From positions 1-46,265 of the forward strand of contig CAMBXP010000010.1 in assembly GCA_945871895.1 (NCBI GenBank): a stretch of DNA of 46,265 nucleotides. Direction: 5' to 3'. Origin of the DNA: Chryseobacterium gleum. GTDB lineage: Bacteria; Bacteroidota; Bacteroidia; Flavobacteriales_C; GCA-002722245. The position numbers and the translations under genes are program-made. This document shows positions 1-8,563 of the stretch, piece after piece; the stretch's first letter is position 1, and each line of letters opens with the position of its first letter. The notes beneath the pieces were generated by a model. The model was not told where the DNA came from and did not search any database. It saw nothing but the letters and a program-made list of their open reading frames with translations.

Positions 1-13
1 CGCCCACGCCCCT

Positions 14-52
14 ACAAAAAAAATCCCTTTTGTTTTTCGACAAAAGGGATTT
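14..52 (-). terminator. Rho-independent terminator of pgk
   Basis: Just past the pgk stop on the minus strand lies a perfect 13-bp stem (positions 21-33 paired with 40-52) with a 6-nt loop, followed by a run of T in the transcript (A at 16-23 on the plus strand). This is a textbook intrinsic terminator. Confidence 0.9.
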
Positions 53-71
53 CAATTATGTGGAAATAATC

Positions 72-1265
72 TTAATTCAATATCGCATCAACACCTGGCA
101 ATACTTGTCCTTCCAAATATTCTAACATTGCTCCACCACCCGTAGAGATATAACTTACTTTTTCTCCTAAATGATATTTGTTGATAGCGGCAACTGAATC
201 GCCGCCACCAATCAATGAAAATGCGCCCTTAGCTGTTGCTTTTACAATTGCTTCAGCAACTGCTTTTGTTCCTGTTTCGAATTTTGTCATTTCGAAAACA
301 CCAACTGGACCGTTCCACAAAATTGTACCAGCGCCCTCGATGGCAGCAGAGAAACTTTTTACAGTTTCGGGTCCAACATCTAAACCTTGCCATCCAGCAG
401 GAATATCTTTGTTGCTTGCTACACCAGTGTTTGCATTTTCACTGAAATCATCGGCAATAATACAATCTGTTGGTAAGTATAATTTAACACCTTTTTCTCC
501 TGCTTTTTTCACGATGTCTAAAGCCATTTCCAAATAGTCGTCTTCTACTTTTGAGTTGCCTACATTTCCGCCTTGTGCTTTAGAAAAAGTATAACCCATT
601 CCACCACCAATAATCAACACATCTACTTTATCTAACAATTGTGTGATGATAGAAATTTTAGAAGAAACCTTTGATCCACCCATGATGGCAGTCAACGGTT
701 TTTTACCAGTTTTCAAAGCCTTATCAATGCTTTCTAATTCGCCTGCTAAAAGCAATCCGAACATTTTATCTTTAGGGAAAAATTTAGCTACAATAGTTGT
801 TGAAGCATGCGCACGGTGCGCTGTTCCAAAAGCATCATTAACATAGCAATCACCCAGGCTTGCTAATTTTTGCGCAAAAGCTTCATCACCTTTTTCTTCT
901 TCTTTATAGAAACGTAAGTTTTCTAACAATAAGATTTCGCCAGGTTTTAAATCTTTTGCTAAAGCTTGAGCATCAGCACCAATACAATCAGATGCAAATT
1001 TTACTTTTTTGCCACCCAAATATTTTTCTAATGTTGAAACAACGTGTTGTAATGAAAACGCAGCTTCTGGTCCGCCTTTCGGTCTGCCCAAATGCGACAT
1101 TAAAATCACCGAACCACCTTTTTCAATAATAGCATTGATGGTAGGCATAGATGATTTAATTCTTGTATCATCAGTAACATTGAAGTGCTCATCCAACGGA
1201 ACATTAAAATCTACTCTAATTAAGGCTCTTTTACCAGTAAAATCGTACTCTCTAACTGTTTTCAT
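72..1265 (-). CDS. pgk: Phosphoglycerate kinase
   Basis: This 397-aa protein is a full-length phosphoglycerate kinase, the glycolytic enzyme that moves a phosphate from 1,3-bisphosphoglycerate to ADP in the cytoplasm. The N-terminal substrate-binding motif RVDFNVPL (about residues 17-24), the LMSHLGRPKG segment, the ENLRFYKEEE segment, the hinge motif MGGSKVSSKI and the C-terminal GGGDSVAA nucleotide loop are all present in order. It is monocistronic: a strong terminator follows it, and it diverges from the DNA polymerase III delta' gene with 64 bp between start codons. A TAnnTTTG box (1297-1304, minus strand) lies about 31 nt upstream of the ATG. Several spurious open frames lie antisense to it. 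Confidence 0.98.
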   Translation of the reverse strand: MKTVREYDFTGKRALIRVDFNVPLDEHFNVTDDTRIKSSMPTINAIIEKGGSVILMSHLGRPKGGPEAAFSLQHVVSTLEKYLGGKKVKFASDCIGADAQALAKDLKPGEILLLENLRFYKEEEKGDEAFAQKLASLGDCYVNDAFGTAHRAHASTTIVAKFFPKDKMFGLLLAGELESIDKALKTGKKPLTAIMGGSKVSSKISIITQLLDKVDVLIIGGGMGYTFSKAQGGNVGNSKVEDDYLEMALDIVKKAGEKGVKLYLPTDCIIADDFSENANTGVASNKDIPAGWQGLDVGPETVKSFSAAIEGAGTILWNGPVGVFEMTKFETGTKAVAEAIVKATAKGAFSLIGGGDSVAAINKYHLGEKVSYISTGGGAMLEYLEGQVLPGVDAILN

Positions 1266-1296
1266 GTATTTTGTTTTTTAAATATTTCCCTTTCCC

Positions 1297-1304
1297 AAAC
1301 ATAG
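1297..1304 (-). promoter_or_regulatory. -7 promoter box of pgk (TATGTTTG)
   Basis: The minus strand reads TATGTTTG, a match to the Bacteroidota -7 consensus TAnnTTTG, about 31 nt before the pgk ATG. A TTTTG sequence about 22 nt further upstream could be the -33 element. Confidence 0.5.
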
Positions 1305-1316
1305 GCAAAAAAATGA

Positions 1317-1324
1317 TACTTTTG
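1317..1324 (+). promoter_or_regulatory. -7 promoter box of the delta' gene (TACTTTTG)
   Basis: TACTTTTG matches TAnnTTTG and ends only 5 nt before the ATG at 1330. If transcription starts at the usual distance, the mRNA would begin at or next to the start codon. Confidence 0.5.
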
Positions 1325-1329
1325 CCAAA

Positions 1330-2466
1330 ATGCAATTCAAAAAGGTAATAGCTAATGTTAGTGTTAAACAGCGCTTGATTTCGCAGGTGAACGAAAACCG
1401 CGTGAGTCATGCACAGCTGTTTGAAGAACGCGAAGGCAGCGGTGCTTTGCCTTTGGCTATTGCATACGCGCAATACATTAACTGCTTGCAGCCGCTAGCC
1501 GACGACAGTTGTGGCACCTGCTCTTCGTGCATTAAGTTTGAGAAATTGCAACATCCCGATGTTCAACTTATTTTTCCAACGGCCACCACTAAAGAGGTGA
1601 GTAAAAATCCAACGAGTTCTCAATTTTTTAAAGAGTGGACTGGCGCGGTGATGGCGAACCCCTATCTAAGTTTACAAAATTGGATTGAACTTTTAGAAGT
1701 TGAAAACAAACAAGTAAGCATTGCTGTTTTAGATAGCGAAGAAATATTGAGAAAATTAAGTTTGCGTGCCTACGAAGCAAAAAAGAAAATCATCCTTTTG
1801 TGGTTTCCCGAAAAGATGAATATTGCTACTTCCAATAAGTTATTGAAGATATTGGAAGAGCCTGATCCGCACACAGTTTTCTTATTGATTTGTCAGGATT
1901 TAGACGCCTTACTACCCACCATTCTTTCTCGTGTGCAAATCATTAAAGTTGCTAAGCCAAGCGCCGATGAAATTGCTGAAGGATTGGTTCAAAATTTTAA
2001 TGTGGATGAAGCAGCTGCAAAAATTTATGCGCCTATTTGTGAACACAATATCAATCGTGCAATAGAACTTGCTTCGGGCAACGAGGACGAAGATTTTTAC
2101 ATCACCAATTTTCAAAATTGGATGCGCTACTGTTACGCTGCCAATGTGATTGAGATTAGTCATTGGGTAGACGCTATAGCCACAATAGGTCGTGAAAAAC
2201 AAAAGAACTTAGCCGAATATGGCTTGCGATTTTTTAGAGAATGTTTGGTGCACAATTACGGCAATAATTTAAATGCCTTACACGAAAAAGAAGCTGCATT
2301 TTTACAAAAATTTGCACCTTTCATTCATGGCGGAAATATCGTTTTATTAAGCGAAGCTTTTGAAGACTTGCACAATCAAATTACGCGCAACGCCAATCCA
2401 AAAATTACGTTCATAAATTTATCGTTGAACATTAGCAAGATGTTGAAGTTGAAGGCGGAGTTTTAA
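1330..2466 (+). CDS. holB: DNA polymerase III subunit delta' (clamp loader)
   Basis: This 378-aa protein is the delta' subunit of the clamp-loader complex, which opens the sliding clamp during replication. The N-terminus has the clamp-loader AAA+ arrangement (HAQLFEEREGSGALPLAIAYA), but with no Walker A lysine, as expected for delta', which does not hydrolyse ATP. A four-cysteine zinc module follows (C at about 53, 60, 63 and 66, in CGTCSSC). The motifs KIIILLWFPEKMN, SNKLLKILEEP and the sensor-1 LPTILSRVQ are clear. The C-terminal collar part is less conserved. It diverges from pgk. A 33-bp inverted repeat separates it from the convergent membrane-protein gene. Confidence 0.93.
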   Translation: MQFKKVIANVSVKQRLISQVNENRVSHAQLFEEREGSGALPLAIAYAQYINCLQPLADDSCGTCSSCIKFEKLQHPDVQLIFPTATTKEVSKNPTSSQFFKEWTGAVMANPYLSLQNWIELLEVENKQVSIAVLDSEEILRKLSLRAYEAKKKIILLWFPEKMNIATSNKLLKILEEPDPHTVFLLICQDLDALLPTILSRVQIIKVAKPSADEIAEGLVQNFNVDEAAAKIYAPICEHNINRAIELASGNEDEDFYITNFQNWMRYCYAANVIEISHWVDAIATIGREKQKNLAEYGLRFFRECLVHNYGNNLNALHEKEAAFLQKFAPFIHGGNIVLLSEAFEDLHNQITRNANPKITFINLSLNISKMLKLKAEF

Positions 2467-2484
2467 GTTATTTTTCTTGAGTTC

Positions 2485-2574
2485 AGGCCGATAGTTTCTT
2501 CGTTCCTCAGAATGACATACAATGCCCGTCCGCACTGTGGTTGTCATTCTGAGGAACGAAGAAACTATCGGCCT
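2485..2574. repeat. Perfect 33-bp inverted repeat, 24-nt loop
   Basis: The arms 2485-2517 and 2542-2574 are exact reverse complements and enclose a GC-richer 24-nt loop. The repeat lies between the stop codons of two convergent genes, so it could end transcription from both sides, but it has no T-run. The length and perfection of the arms suggest a recently inserted palindromic repeat of a dispersed family rather than a simple terminator. Confidence 0.9.
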
Positions 2575-2598
2575 ACACATGAAAAGAATCAAGGAAAT

Positions 2599-2886
2599 TT
2601 AATTCAGAAATTTACTCCCAAAATACGCTAAAAAAGCCACCACAATCAGCACAAAGAAAGCAACACCAAAAAGCAATTTTTTGTTTTTTTCTTCTTTGTA
2701 CTTCTTAAGCAAATCAAAAGCTATATATCCTGAAACCAAGCACAACACCATGTTGAGCGATTGGTCTTTTAAGAATTCGTTTTTTTGCGACATCATTTGG
2801 GCAAAAACCAAAATGAGAGAAAGCACAACAACAACAGCTACAAACCACGCAATGCCTTTGAATAACTTCGATTTTTCTACCGCCAT
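2599..2886 (-). CDS. Small three-helix membrane protein
   Basis: This 95-aa protein is of unknown function. It has three predicted membrane helices: about residues 10-30 (GIAWFVAVVVVLSLILVFAQ), 43-60 (LNMVLCLVSGYIAFDLL) and 70-90 (LLFGVAFFVLIVVAFLAYF). A strongly basic loop, KKYKEEKNKK, lies between helices 2 and 3. Its ATG is separated by a single base from the stop of the LytTR regulator, so the two are almost certainly co-transcribed as the last two genes of the nadA operon. No family is recognised. Confidence 0.75.
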   Translation of the reverse strand: MAVEKSKLFKGIAWFVAVVVVLSLILVFAQMMSQKNEFLKDQSLNMVLCLVSGYIAFDLLKKYKEEKNKKLLFGVAFFVLIVVAFLAYFGSKFLN

Positions 2887-2887
2887 A

Positions 2888-3646
2888 TTAAACGAAATTG
2901 AGGCGTTTTAAAAGCTCATCTTTGTATGAACCACCTATTGATATCGGATTTGTGTCGTTTTCTAAATACAAAATGCCTTGCGCCTGTTCTAAAGAAACTA
3001 TTCTATCTATTCGAATTATGAACGAGCGGTGAACACGAATAAACTGTTTGCCTGGTAACTTTTGTTCGATATCTTTCATGGTTGCGTGAATGGTATAATC
3101 TCCGCTGGCAGTATGAAAAGTAACGTAATCTTTTAGTGCTTCAACATAAAACAAATCAACCATCTTAATCTTCACTAATTTCGCTTTTGCTCGAATAAAC
3201 AGGAAGTCGGCCGAATTATTACCATCAAGTAAAGTAGCGTAAATTTCATTTTCCTTTTTTAGCTCGCTTGTTTTTTTGTGCTTGTATAAAGCCATCTCAA
3301 TAGAAGTATGTAAATCAATTTCTTTGAATGGTTTTAATATATATCCGTAAGGTTCTGTAATCTTTGCTTTAGACAATGTGTTTTCGTCGGCATAAGCTGT
3401 TAAAAAAATCACCGGTAAATCGTAAATGTCCTTCACATATTCAGCAGTATCTATGCCGCTCATATTACCCTTTAACATAATGTCCATTAAAATGATGTCG
3501 GGCTGATTTTCTTTTAAAATTTCTTTTGCTTTTTCTCCCGAAGAAGCTGTGCCAATAACCTTGTAACCCATCTTCAGCAAACTTTGCTGAATGTCTTTCG
3601 CAACAATGTTCTCGTCCTCTACAACCAATACACTTACGTTACCCAT
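2888..3646 (-). CDS. LytTR-type response regulator
   Basis: This 252-aa cytoplasmic response regulator is the likely partner of the kinase gene 8 bp upstream. Residues 1-120 form a receiver domain with the acidic pair E10/D11, phospho-acceptor D55 (IILMDIML), T83 and K105 (ILKPF). Residues about 150-250 form a LytTR DNA-binding domain (LVKIKMVDLFYVEALKDYV, then QFIRVHRSFIIRIDRI). In this family phosphorylation of the Asp promotes binding to short direct repeats in target promoters. The targets cannot be told from the window. Confidence 0.95.
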   Translation of the reverse strand: MGNVSVLVVEDENIVAKDIQQSLLKMGYKVIGTASSGEKAKEILKENQPDIILMDIMLKGNMSGIDTAEYVKDIYDLPVIFLTAYADENTLSKAKITEPYGYILKPFKEIDLHTSIEMALYKHKKTSELKKENEIYATLLDGNNSADFLFIRAKAKLVKIKMVDLFYVEALKDYVTFHTASGDYTIHATMKDIEQKLPGKQFIRVHRSFIIRIDRIVSLEQAQGILYLENDTNPISIGGSYKDELLKRLNFV

Positions 3647-3654
3647 AGTAGTAA

Positions 3655-5151
3655 TTAATTTGCTTTAAATTCTATTAGAAAGCGTGTTCCTTTATTAATT
3701 TCGCAAGTAAGTTTTCCTTCGATTTGATCCACTAAGGTCATCACCAGCTGTAATCCCAATGATTCTGTTTGCTCAATGTTTAGATCCTTAGGCATCCCAA
3801 TGCCGTCATCTTCAATAATCAAAAGGTTAGGTCCCCCGTCTTTGCGCTTTAAAGATATGAAAATGTTTCCCTTTTTCGAATTTGGAAATGCATATTTCAA
3901 AGCGTTAGCCACCAACTCATTTACAATTAATCCGCAAGGAATAGATGTATCAAGGGAAAGAAAGAGTTTATCTATATCGAAATTTAAACTAACTCTACCC
4001 GTTACCGAATAGGAATACAAGAGATTTGAACACAAACTTTTTAAATAATCACCGAAATCAACATGCGAAAAGTTTTTGCTTTGATACAAGCTCTCATGAA
4101 TAAAAGACATCGATTTTATTCTGTCTCTGCATTCTTTCAACATATTTAAAGTGTAATCGTCTTTTACATACGACGATTGTAAATTCAAAATACTAGAAAT
4201 TACTTGTAGATTATTCTTTACGCGATGATGTACTTCTTTTAATAATATTTCTCCTTCAGCAACGGTTTCCTTCAATTTAATCTCTGTTTCCTTACGTTCT
4301 TTGATTTCCTTTTCAAGCACTGTTGCAGTCGCTTCTGCTACTTCTGCTCTTAGTCTTTCTTCTTCTGCCTGCAATCTTTCCGATAGATCTCTTCCGGTAA
4401 TAATCAACACATTTTTACCAAAATAAGTGCCTTTTCTAAATATCATCTCCACCGGAAATTCTTCCCCTTTTTTATTGATGCCTGTCCAGTCGAAACGCGT
4501 TGTTCCTTGTTTCCAAGATTTTTCCAAGTGCCTAATCAATAAATTATTTTTCTTGTTCTTAGTAAGAATTTCTAAAGTATTACCAATGATATCCTTTTTA
4601 GATAGTGCAAACTTATCAATAGCCGATTTATTCACATCGATAATAACATTTGCTTCACTAAGTATTAAAATAATATCTGAACTGGTGTTGAAAATCTCGA
4701 AATAACTTTTGATACTCTTATTCTTGAAATCCTCTGCCTCCTTGCGTCGTGTGATGTCGCGAACTATCGCTTGCATCATTTTTTCACCTTTAACTTCAAA
4801 AGCATTTAAGCTAATTTCCGAGTCGAATTGTTCACCATTAAAACGCAAAAATTTCCAATACAAAAATTGAGATTTTCCTTTTAAAGTGAGTAAGGTTAAA
4901 TCGTAAAATCCTAAAATAGAATCTGCTCCATTAGGCTGCTTTTCTGGCAATAAATTATAAATAGATTTTGCTTTTATTTCCTTCTCTTTACAACCAAACA
5001 TCTCTAATGATTTCTCATTGCAATCGATAATTTTATTGTCTTTAATAATGAAAATTGCATCATTGGCTTTTTCAAAAAGCATACGATGTTTCTCTTCACT
5101 TAATCTAAGCTGCTCTTCAATTTCACTGCTATTTATCTTTTTAACAGCCAT
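3655..5151 (-). CDS. Cytoplasmic PAS-PAS histidine kinase (HisKA_2 type)
   Basis: This 498-aa sensor kinase has no membrane helix or signal peptide, so it probably senses an internal signal. PAS domain 1 spans about residues 10-135 and PAS domain 2 about 145-265. A coiled coil follows (ERLRAEVAEATATVLEKEIK), then the HisKA_2 dimerisation helix with phospho-acceptor His308/309 (LLKEVHHRVKNNLQVIS), then a HATPase domain with N box (VNELVANALKYAF) and G box (IIEDDGIGMP). It starts 3 bp after the nadA stop and is followed 8 bp later by the LytTR regulator, forming a two-component pair. The PAS ligand is unknown. Linkage to NAD synthesis invites the idea of redox or NAD sensing, but that is inference. 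Confidence 0.95.
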   Translation of the reverse strand: MAVKKINSSEIEEQLRLSEEKHRMLFEKANDAIFIIKDNKIIDCNEKSLEMFGCKEKEIKAKSIYNLLPEKQPNGADSILGFYDLTLLTLKGKSQFLYWKFLRFNGEQFDSEISLNAFEVKGEKMMQAIVRDITRRKEAEDFKNKSIKSYFEIFNTSSDIILILSEANVIIDVNKSAIDKFALSKKDIIGNTLEILTKNKKNNLLIRHLEKSWKQGTTRFDWTGINKKGEEFPVEMIFRKGTYFGKNVLIITGRDLSERLQAEEERLRAEVAEATATVLEKEIKERKETEIKLKETVAEGEILLKEVHHRVKNNLQVISSILNLQSSYVKDDYTLNMLKECRDRIKSMSFIHESLYQSKNFSHVDFGDYLKSLCSNLLYSYSVTGRVSLNFDIDKLFLSLDTSIPCGLIVNELVANALKYAFPNSKKGNIFISLKRKDGGPNLLIIEDDGIGMPKDLNIEQTESLGLQLVMTLVDQIEGKLTCEINKGTRFLIEFKAN

Positions 5152-5154
5152 TCA

Positions 5155-6150
5155 CTATAAACCTAGTTTTGCAGAAATATCTAACATTCTAACAATTGGT
5201 TTCTTAGCTCTTTCAATTAAATCTGCATCCATCTCAATAGCGGGTAATTCATACAACAAGCAATTGTATAATTTTTCTAAGGTATTAAGTTTCATATGCG
5301 GACAATCATTGCAAGCGCAAGTGTTGTTTGGAGGTGCAGGAATAAAAGTTTTACTAGGCGATGCTTTTTGCATTTGATGTAAAATACCAGCTTCGGTAGC
5401 TACAATAAATTCTGTACACTCACTCTTTACAGAATAGTTTAAAATTCCTGTGGTAGAACCTATGTAATCTGCTATTTTTAGTAAAGGGGCCTCACACTCT
5501 GGGTGAGCTAGTAATTGTGCGTTAGGATGCTTGTTTTTAAGTTGAACTATCTTTTCCAAAGAGAATATTTCATGCACCATACATGATCCATCCCACAACA
5601 CCATGTCTCTTCCTGTTTTTTGAACCAAATAAGCGCCTAAATTTTTATCTGGTGCAAAAATTATTTTCTGCTCTTTTGGCAAACTTTCTATAATTTGCAA
5701 GGCGTTACTCGATGTACAAACAATATCGGTTAATGCTTTAATTTCTGCTGAACAATTAACATACGAAATCACTAAATGATCGGGATGTTGCTCTTTGAAT
5801 TTTTGAAATTTATCTGCCGGACAACTATCTGCTAAAGAACAACCAGCTTTTAAATCGGGCAACAAAACTTTTTTGTTTGGTGAAAGAATTTTAGCTGTTT
5901 CAGCCATAAATTCTACTCCAGCAAAAACGATGATGTCGGCATTGGTTGCAGCGGCTTGTTGCGACAAGCCTAAACTATCGCCAATGTAATCGGCTATATC
6001 CTGAATATCGGCATCCTGGTAATAGTGAGCGAGAATAACCGCATTCTTCTTTTTCTTGAGTTCATTAATTTCATGGAACAAATCTAAGGAAGGATTTGGA
6101 ATAATATCTAAGTACCCTTTTTCCTCTATATCATTAATATTTATTTTCAT
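5155..6150 (-). CDS. nadA: Quinolinate synthase (4Fe-4S)
   Basis: This 331-aa enzyme condenses iminoaspartate with dihydroxyacetone phosphate to quinolinate, the second step of de novo NAD synthesis. Family motifs are clear: ILAHYYQ (about 39-45), [32 protein letters not shown] and CACNDCPHM. By comparison with known NadA proteins the [4Fe-4S] ligands should be C104, C190 and a Cys in the last motif (C280 or C283). It is the first gene of a four-gene minus-strand operon with kinase, LytTR regulator and membrane protein. Neither nadB nor nadC is in the window. The start codon faces a 439-bp AT-rich intergenic region. Confidence 0.97.
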   Translation of the reverse strand: MKININDIEEKGYLDIIPNPSLDLFHEINELKKKKNAVILAHYYQDADIQDIADYIGDSLGLSQQAAATNADIIVFAGVEFMAETAKILSPNKKVLLPDLKAGCSLADSCPADKFQKFKEQHPDHLVISYVNCSAEIKALTDIVCTSSNALQIIESLPKEQKIIFAPDKNLGAYLVQKTGRDMVLWDGSCMVHEIFSLEKIVQLKNKHPNAQLLAHPECEAPLLKIADYIGSTTGILNYSVKSECTEFIVATEAGILHQMQKASPSKTFIPAPPNNTCACNDCPHMKLNTLEKLYNCLLYELPAIEMDADLIERAKKPIVRMLDISAKLGL

Positions 6151-6589
6151 TTATCTAATATGATGTTATATATAGGCTGTTAGTATTGTTGTTATCTTTT
6201 TAGTGATAAGTTGTATTGTTTATTACTCTGCAGTTGTTCACCGTTTATGAACATGTTGTATGTTTTGAATACACTGATTACTAACTTAGTAGTTTGTTAT
6301 ACACAATTTAGCTTATTTGGTGCAAAGTTAATAATACCCTTGATATTTTGTGTGTATATTTTGTGTGGTTTTTCACACTAACTTTCTCTTATTTCATTTT
6401 TATTTTCAAATAACATTACTCATTAGATTTATTTTCGAGATTAACTTTCTATTTTTGTTGTAAAGTTTTCAGACTCATTTATATTATTAAACAATTGCAG
6501 TGTTAACAACTACAAGGGTTAAGTAACTAAAAAACAGTTCGTTAATTTTCACTGTAAATTCAATGTTTATAAACTGTTAATTACGTAAA
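6151..6589. other. AT-rich divergent intergenic region with DnaA-box-like sites
   Basis: This 439-bp non-coding stretch lies between divergent nadA and rpiB. It holds a perfect DnaA-type box TTATACACA (6297-6305), a second match TTTTTCACA (6369-6377) and a one-mismatch box on the other strand (6351-6359). It also holds an inverted repeat TGTTCA-N7-TGAACA (6235-6253) and long AT tracts. It must contain the nadA and rpiB promoters. Whether it is also a replication origin is only a hypothesis. There is no convincing coding frame. Confidence 0.4.
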
Positions 6590-7024
6590 ATGGAAGTTGC
6601 AATTGCCGCAGATCACGCAGGTTTTCAATTAAAAGAACTGATTAAGAACCATTTAACATCTAAAGGTTTTGCTTTTAAAGATTTTGGAACCAATTCAGAA
6701 GCAAGTTGCGATTATCCAGATTATGCTCATCCTTTGGCAAAATCGGTGAATGACGGCGGACATCAATTAGGAATTTTAATATGTGGAAGTGCTAATGGTG
6801 TGAACATCGTTGCCAACAAACATCAACAAGTTCGTTCTGCTCTTTGCTGGAATGTTGAAGTTGCTCAATTAGCTCGCCAGCACAACAATGCTAATGTAGT
6901 GGCTATTCCTGCTCGTTTTATTTCTACAGAGTTAGCTATGCAAATTGTAGATGCTTTTTTATCTACCGAATTTGAGGGCGGAAGACATTCTAATAGAGTT
7001 GATAAAATAGCTTACGAATGTTAA
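6590..7024 (+). CDS. rpiB: Ribose-5-phosphate isomerase B
   Basis: This 144-aa enzyme interconverts ribose-5-phosphate and ribulose-5-phosphate in the pentose phosphate pathway. The N-terminal AIAADHAGFQLK phosphate-binding motif, YPDYAHPLA, and the LICGSANGVNIVANK active-site loop identify the RpiB/LacAB family. In it the LacA/RpiB-type catalytic Cys is present (CGS). Length is typical for the family. Its last 7 nt overlap the start of the downstream peptidase gene, so the two are co-transcribed. No strong Shine-Dalgarno is visible. Confidence 0.96.
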   Translation: MEVAIAADHAGFQLKELIKNHLTSKGFAFKDFGTNSEASCDYPDYAHPLAKSVNDGGHQLGILICGSANGVNIVANKHQQVRSALCWNVEVAQLARQHNNANVVAIPARFISTELAMQIVDAFLSTEFEGGRHSNRVDKIAYEC

Positions 7025-8433
7025 AATATCTTTTCTGTTTTTTTACACTGAGTATTTTTGCTCAGAATCAAACTGCTATTCATTATTCACAATTTATTAG
7101 CGCTGCTGATATTAAGCAAAACATCACTGTACTTGCTTCTGATTCATTGGAAGGAAGAGAAACGGGTCAACCCGGACAAATAAAAGCTGCTAATTATATA
7201 GCTAAGCAGTATGATTCTTTCGGCATACCGAAAGTTGATAATGTTTATTTTCAGAAGTATGCTATATGGTATGTTAGTCCGCAAAATGTAAGTATTTATA
7301 TTAACAAGAAAGAATTGAGTTTTATGGTGGATTTCTACCATCATTCAAATTTTTCAAATGACACTATTAATGCAGATTACACTACATTTTATCACAAGGG
7401 CGATGTTGTTGAACCAAATAGTATTTTATTTACCAACGAGCTTGAGTTGGGCGCAGATAGTTTGGGCTTTTTATTGAAAAGTGGGGCTAAGGCTATTTTT
7501 ATTGTTCAGGATGAAAAAAGATATAAAAATGGTTTGGAATCTGCTGTTACCAGCGCTGAACAGACAAACAATAAGTTGAAGAATCCAGTGACGCCAGTGA
7601 TTTACATAACCGAAAAAGCCTTTAAAAGAATATTTAGATGCAAAATTGTTGGTGAACAATCAAAGACATACAAAATGAAAAGCGAGCTGAAGCTGGCTGT
7701 GCATTATTTATTTGTTGAAGGTGAAAACGTTTTAGGTTTTATAGAAGGTACTGATTTAAAGAAGGAGGTTGTTGTTGTGTCTGCGCACTACGATCATCTT
7801 GGTATTGAAGGGGATCAAATTTATTATGGCGCAGATGATAATGCTTCTGGTACCTCTGCATTGATTTCTCTTGCAAAAGCTTTCGCACAAGCGAAGAAAG
7901 AAGGAAATGGTCCGCGTAGAAGCGTTTTATTTTTATCATTCTCTGGAGAAGAAATGGGTTTATTGGGCTCCTCTTATTATTCTGAATATCCTGTTTTTCC
8001 TTTAGAAAATACAGTTGCCGATTTGAATATTGATATGATAGGAAGAATAGATGAGCAACACGATACCAACGCTAATTATGTTTATTTAATTGGAAGTGAT
8101 ATGCTTAGCAGCGATTTACACAATGTTAGCGAGAGCGCCAATAAGATGTATTCAAAATTGGAATTAGATTATACTTTCAACGATCCACAGGACCCCAATC
8201 AATTTTACTATCGTTCTGATCATTACAACTTCGCAAAACACAATATTCCTGTAATATTTTATTTCAATGGCGTTCACGAAGATTATCACCAAACTACGGA
8301 TACTGTAGATAAAATCAATTTTGCTAAAGTAGAAAAGATTAGCAAACTTGTTTTCTTTACTGCTTGGGAGTTGGCCAATCGCGACGAAAGAATTGTGGTG
8401 GATAAGGAGAATGATTTTAAGGGAACGCGTTAG
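7018..8433 (+). CDS. Secreted M28-family zinc aminopeptidase
   Basis: This 471-aa protein has a short signal peptide (about residues 1-16, MLKYLFCFFTLSIFAQ) and is therefore predicted to be periplasmic or secreted. The M28 di-zinc site is seen in order: VVSAHYDHLG (His), GADDNASGTSAL (bridging Asp), SFSGEEMGLLGS (catalytic Glu-Glu), NIDMIGR (Asp) and a final His in GVHEDYHQTTD. A PA-like insert between about residues 110 and 220 is usual for this subfamily. The ATG lies inside the last codons of rpiB. Substrate specificity (probably amino-terminal residues of peptides) cannot be read from the sequence. Confidence 0.94.
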   Translation: MLKYLFCFFTLSIFAQNQTAIHYSQFISAADIKQNITVLASDSLEGRETGQPGQIKAANYIAKQYDSFGIPKVDNVYFQKYAIWYVSPQNVSIYINKKELSFMVDFYHHSNFSNDTINADYTTFYHKGDVVEPNSILFTNELELGADSLGFLLKSGAKAIFIVQDEKRYKNGLESAVTSAEQTNNKLKNPVTPVIYITEKAFKRIFRCKIVGEQSKTYKMKSELKLAVHYLFVEGENVLGFIEGTDLKKEVVVVSAHYDHLGIEGDQIYYGADDNASGTSALISLAKAFAQAKKEGNGPRRSVLFLSFSGEEMGLLGSSYYSEYPVFPLENTVADLNIDMIGRIDEQHDTNANYVYLIGSDMLSSDLHNVSESANKMYSKLELDYTFNDPQDPNQFYYRSDHYNFAKHNIPVIFYFNGVHEDYHQTTDTVDKINFAKVEKISKLVFFTAWELANRDERIVVDKENDFKGTR

Positions 8434-8436
8434 TCC

Positions 8437-8558
8437 CCCTGGCGCTCGCCTCCAGGCGAGTGACCTGTTTATTGGGGCAATTTCATTGCCTCTTTAAAAT
8501 ATAAAGGCGTTAAAAACGCCAATTAGGTTAGTCACTCGCCTGGAGGCGAGCGCCAGGG
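8437..8558. repeat. Structured inverted repeat A: 28-bp stem with two-hairpin core
   Basis: The arms 8437-8464 and 8531-8558 are perfect reverse complements. The 66-nt core holds two small hairpins, ggcaat-ttc-attgcc (8476-8490) and ggcgtt-aaa-aacgcc (8506-8520), giving a three-way or cloverleaf fold. It fills the gap between the convergent M28 peptidase and dprA genes. The same architecture with different sequence is found at 12951-13095. Confidence 0.88.
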
Positions 8559-8563
8559 AAGAG

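Noticed and set aside
178..1129. Several plus-strand open frames within pgk
   Set aside because: They are antisense shadows of a full-length, clearly recognised gene.
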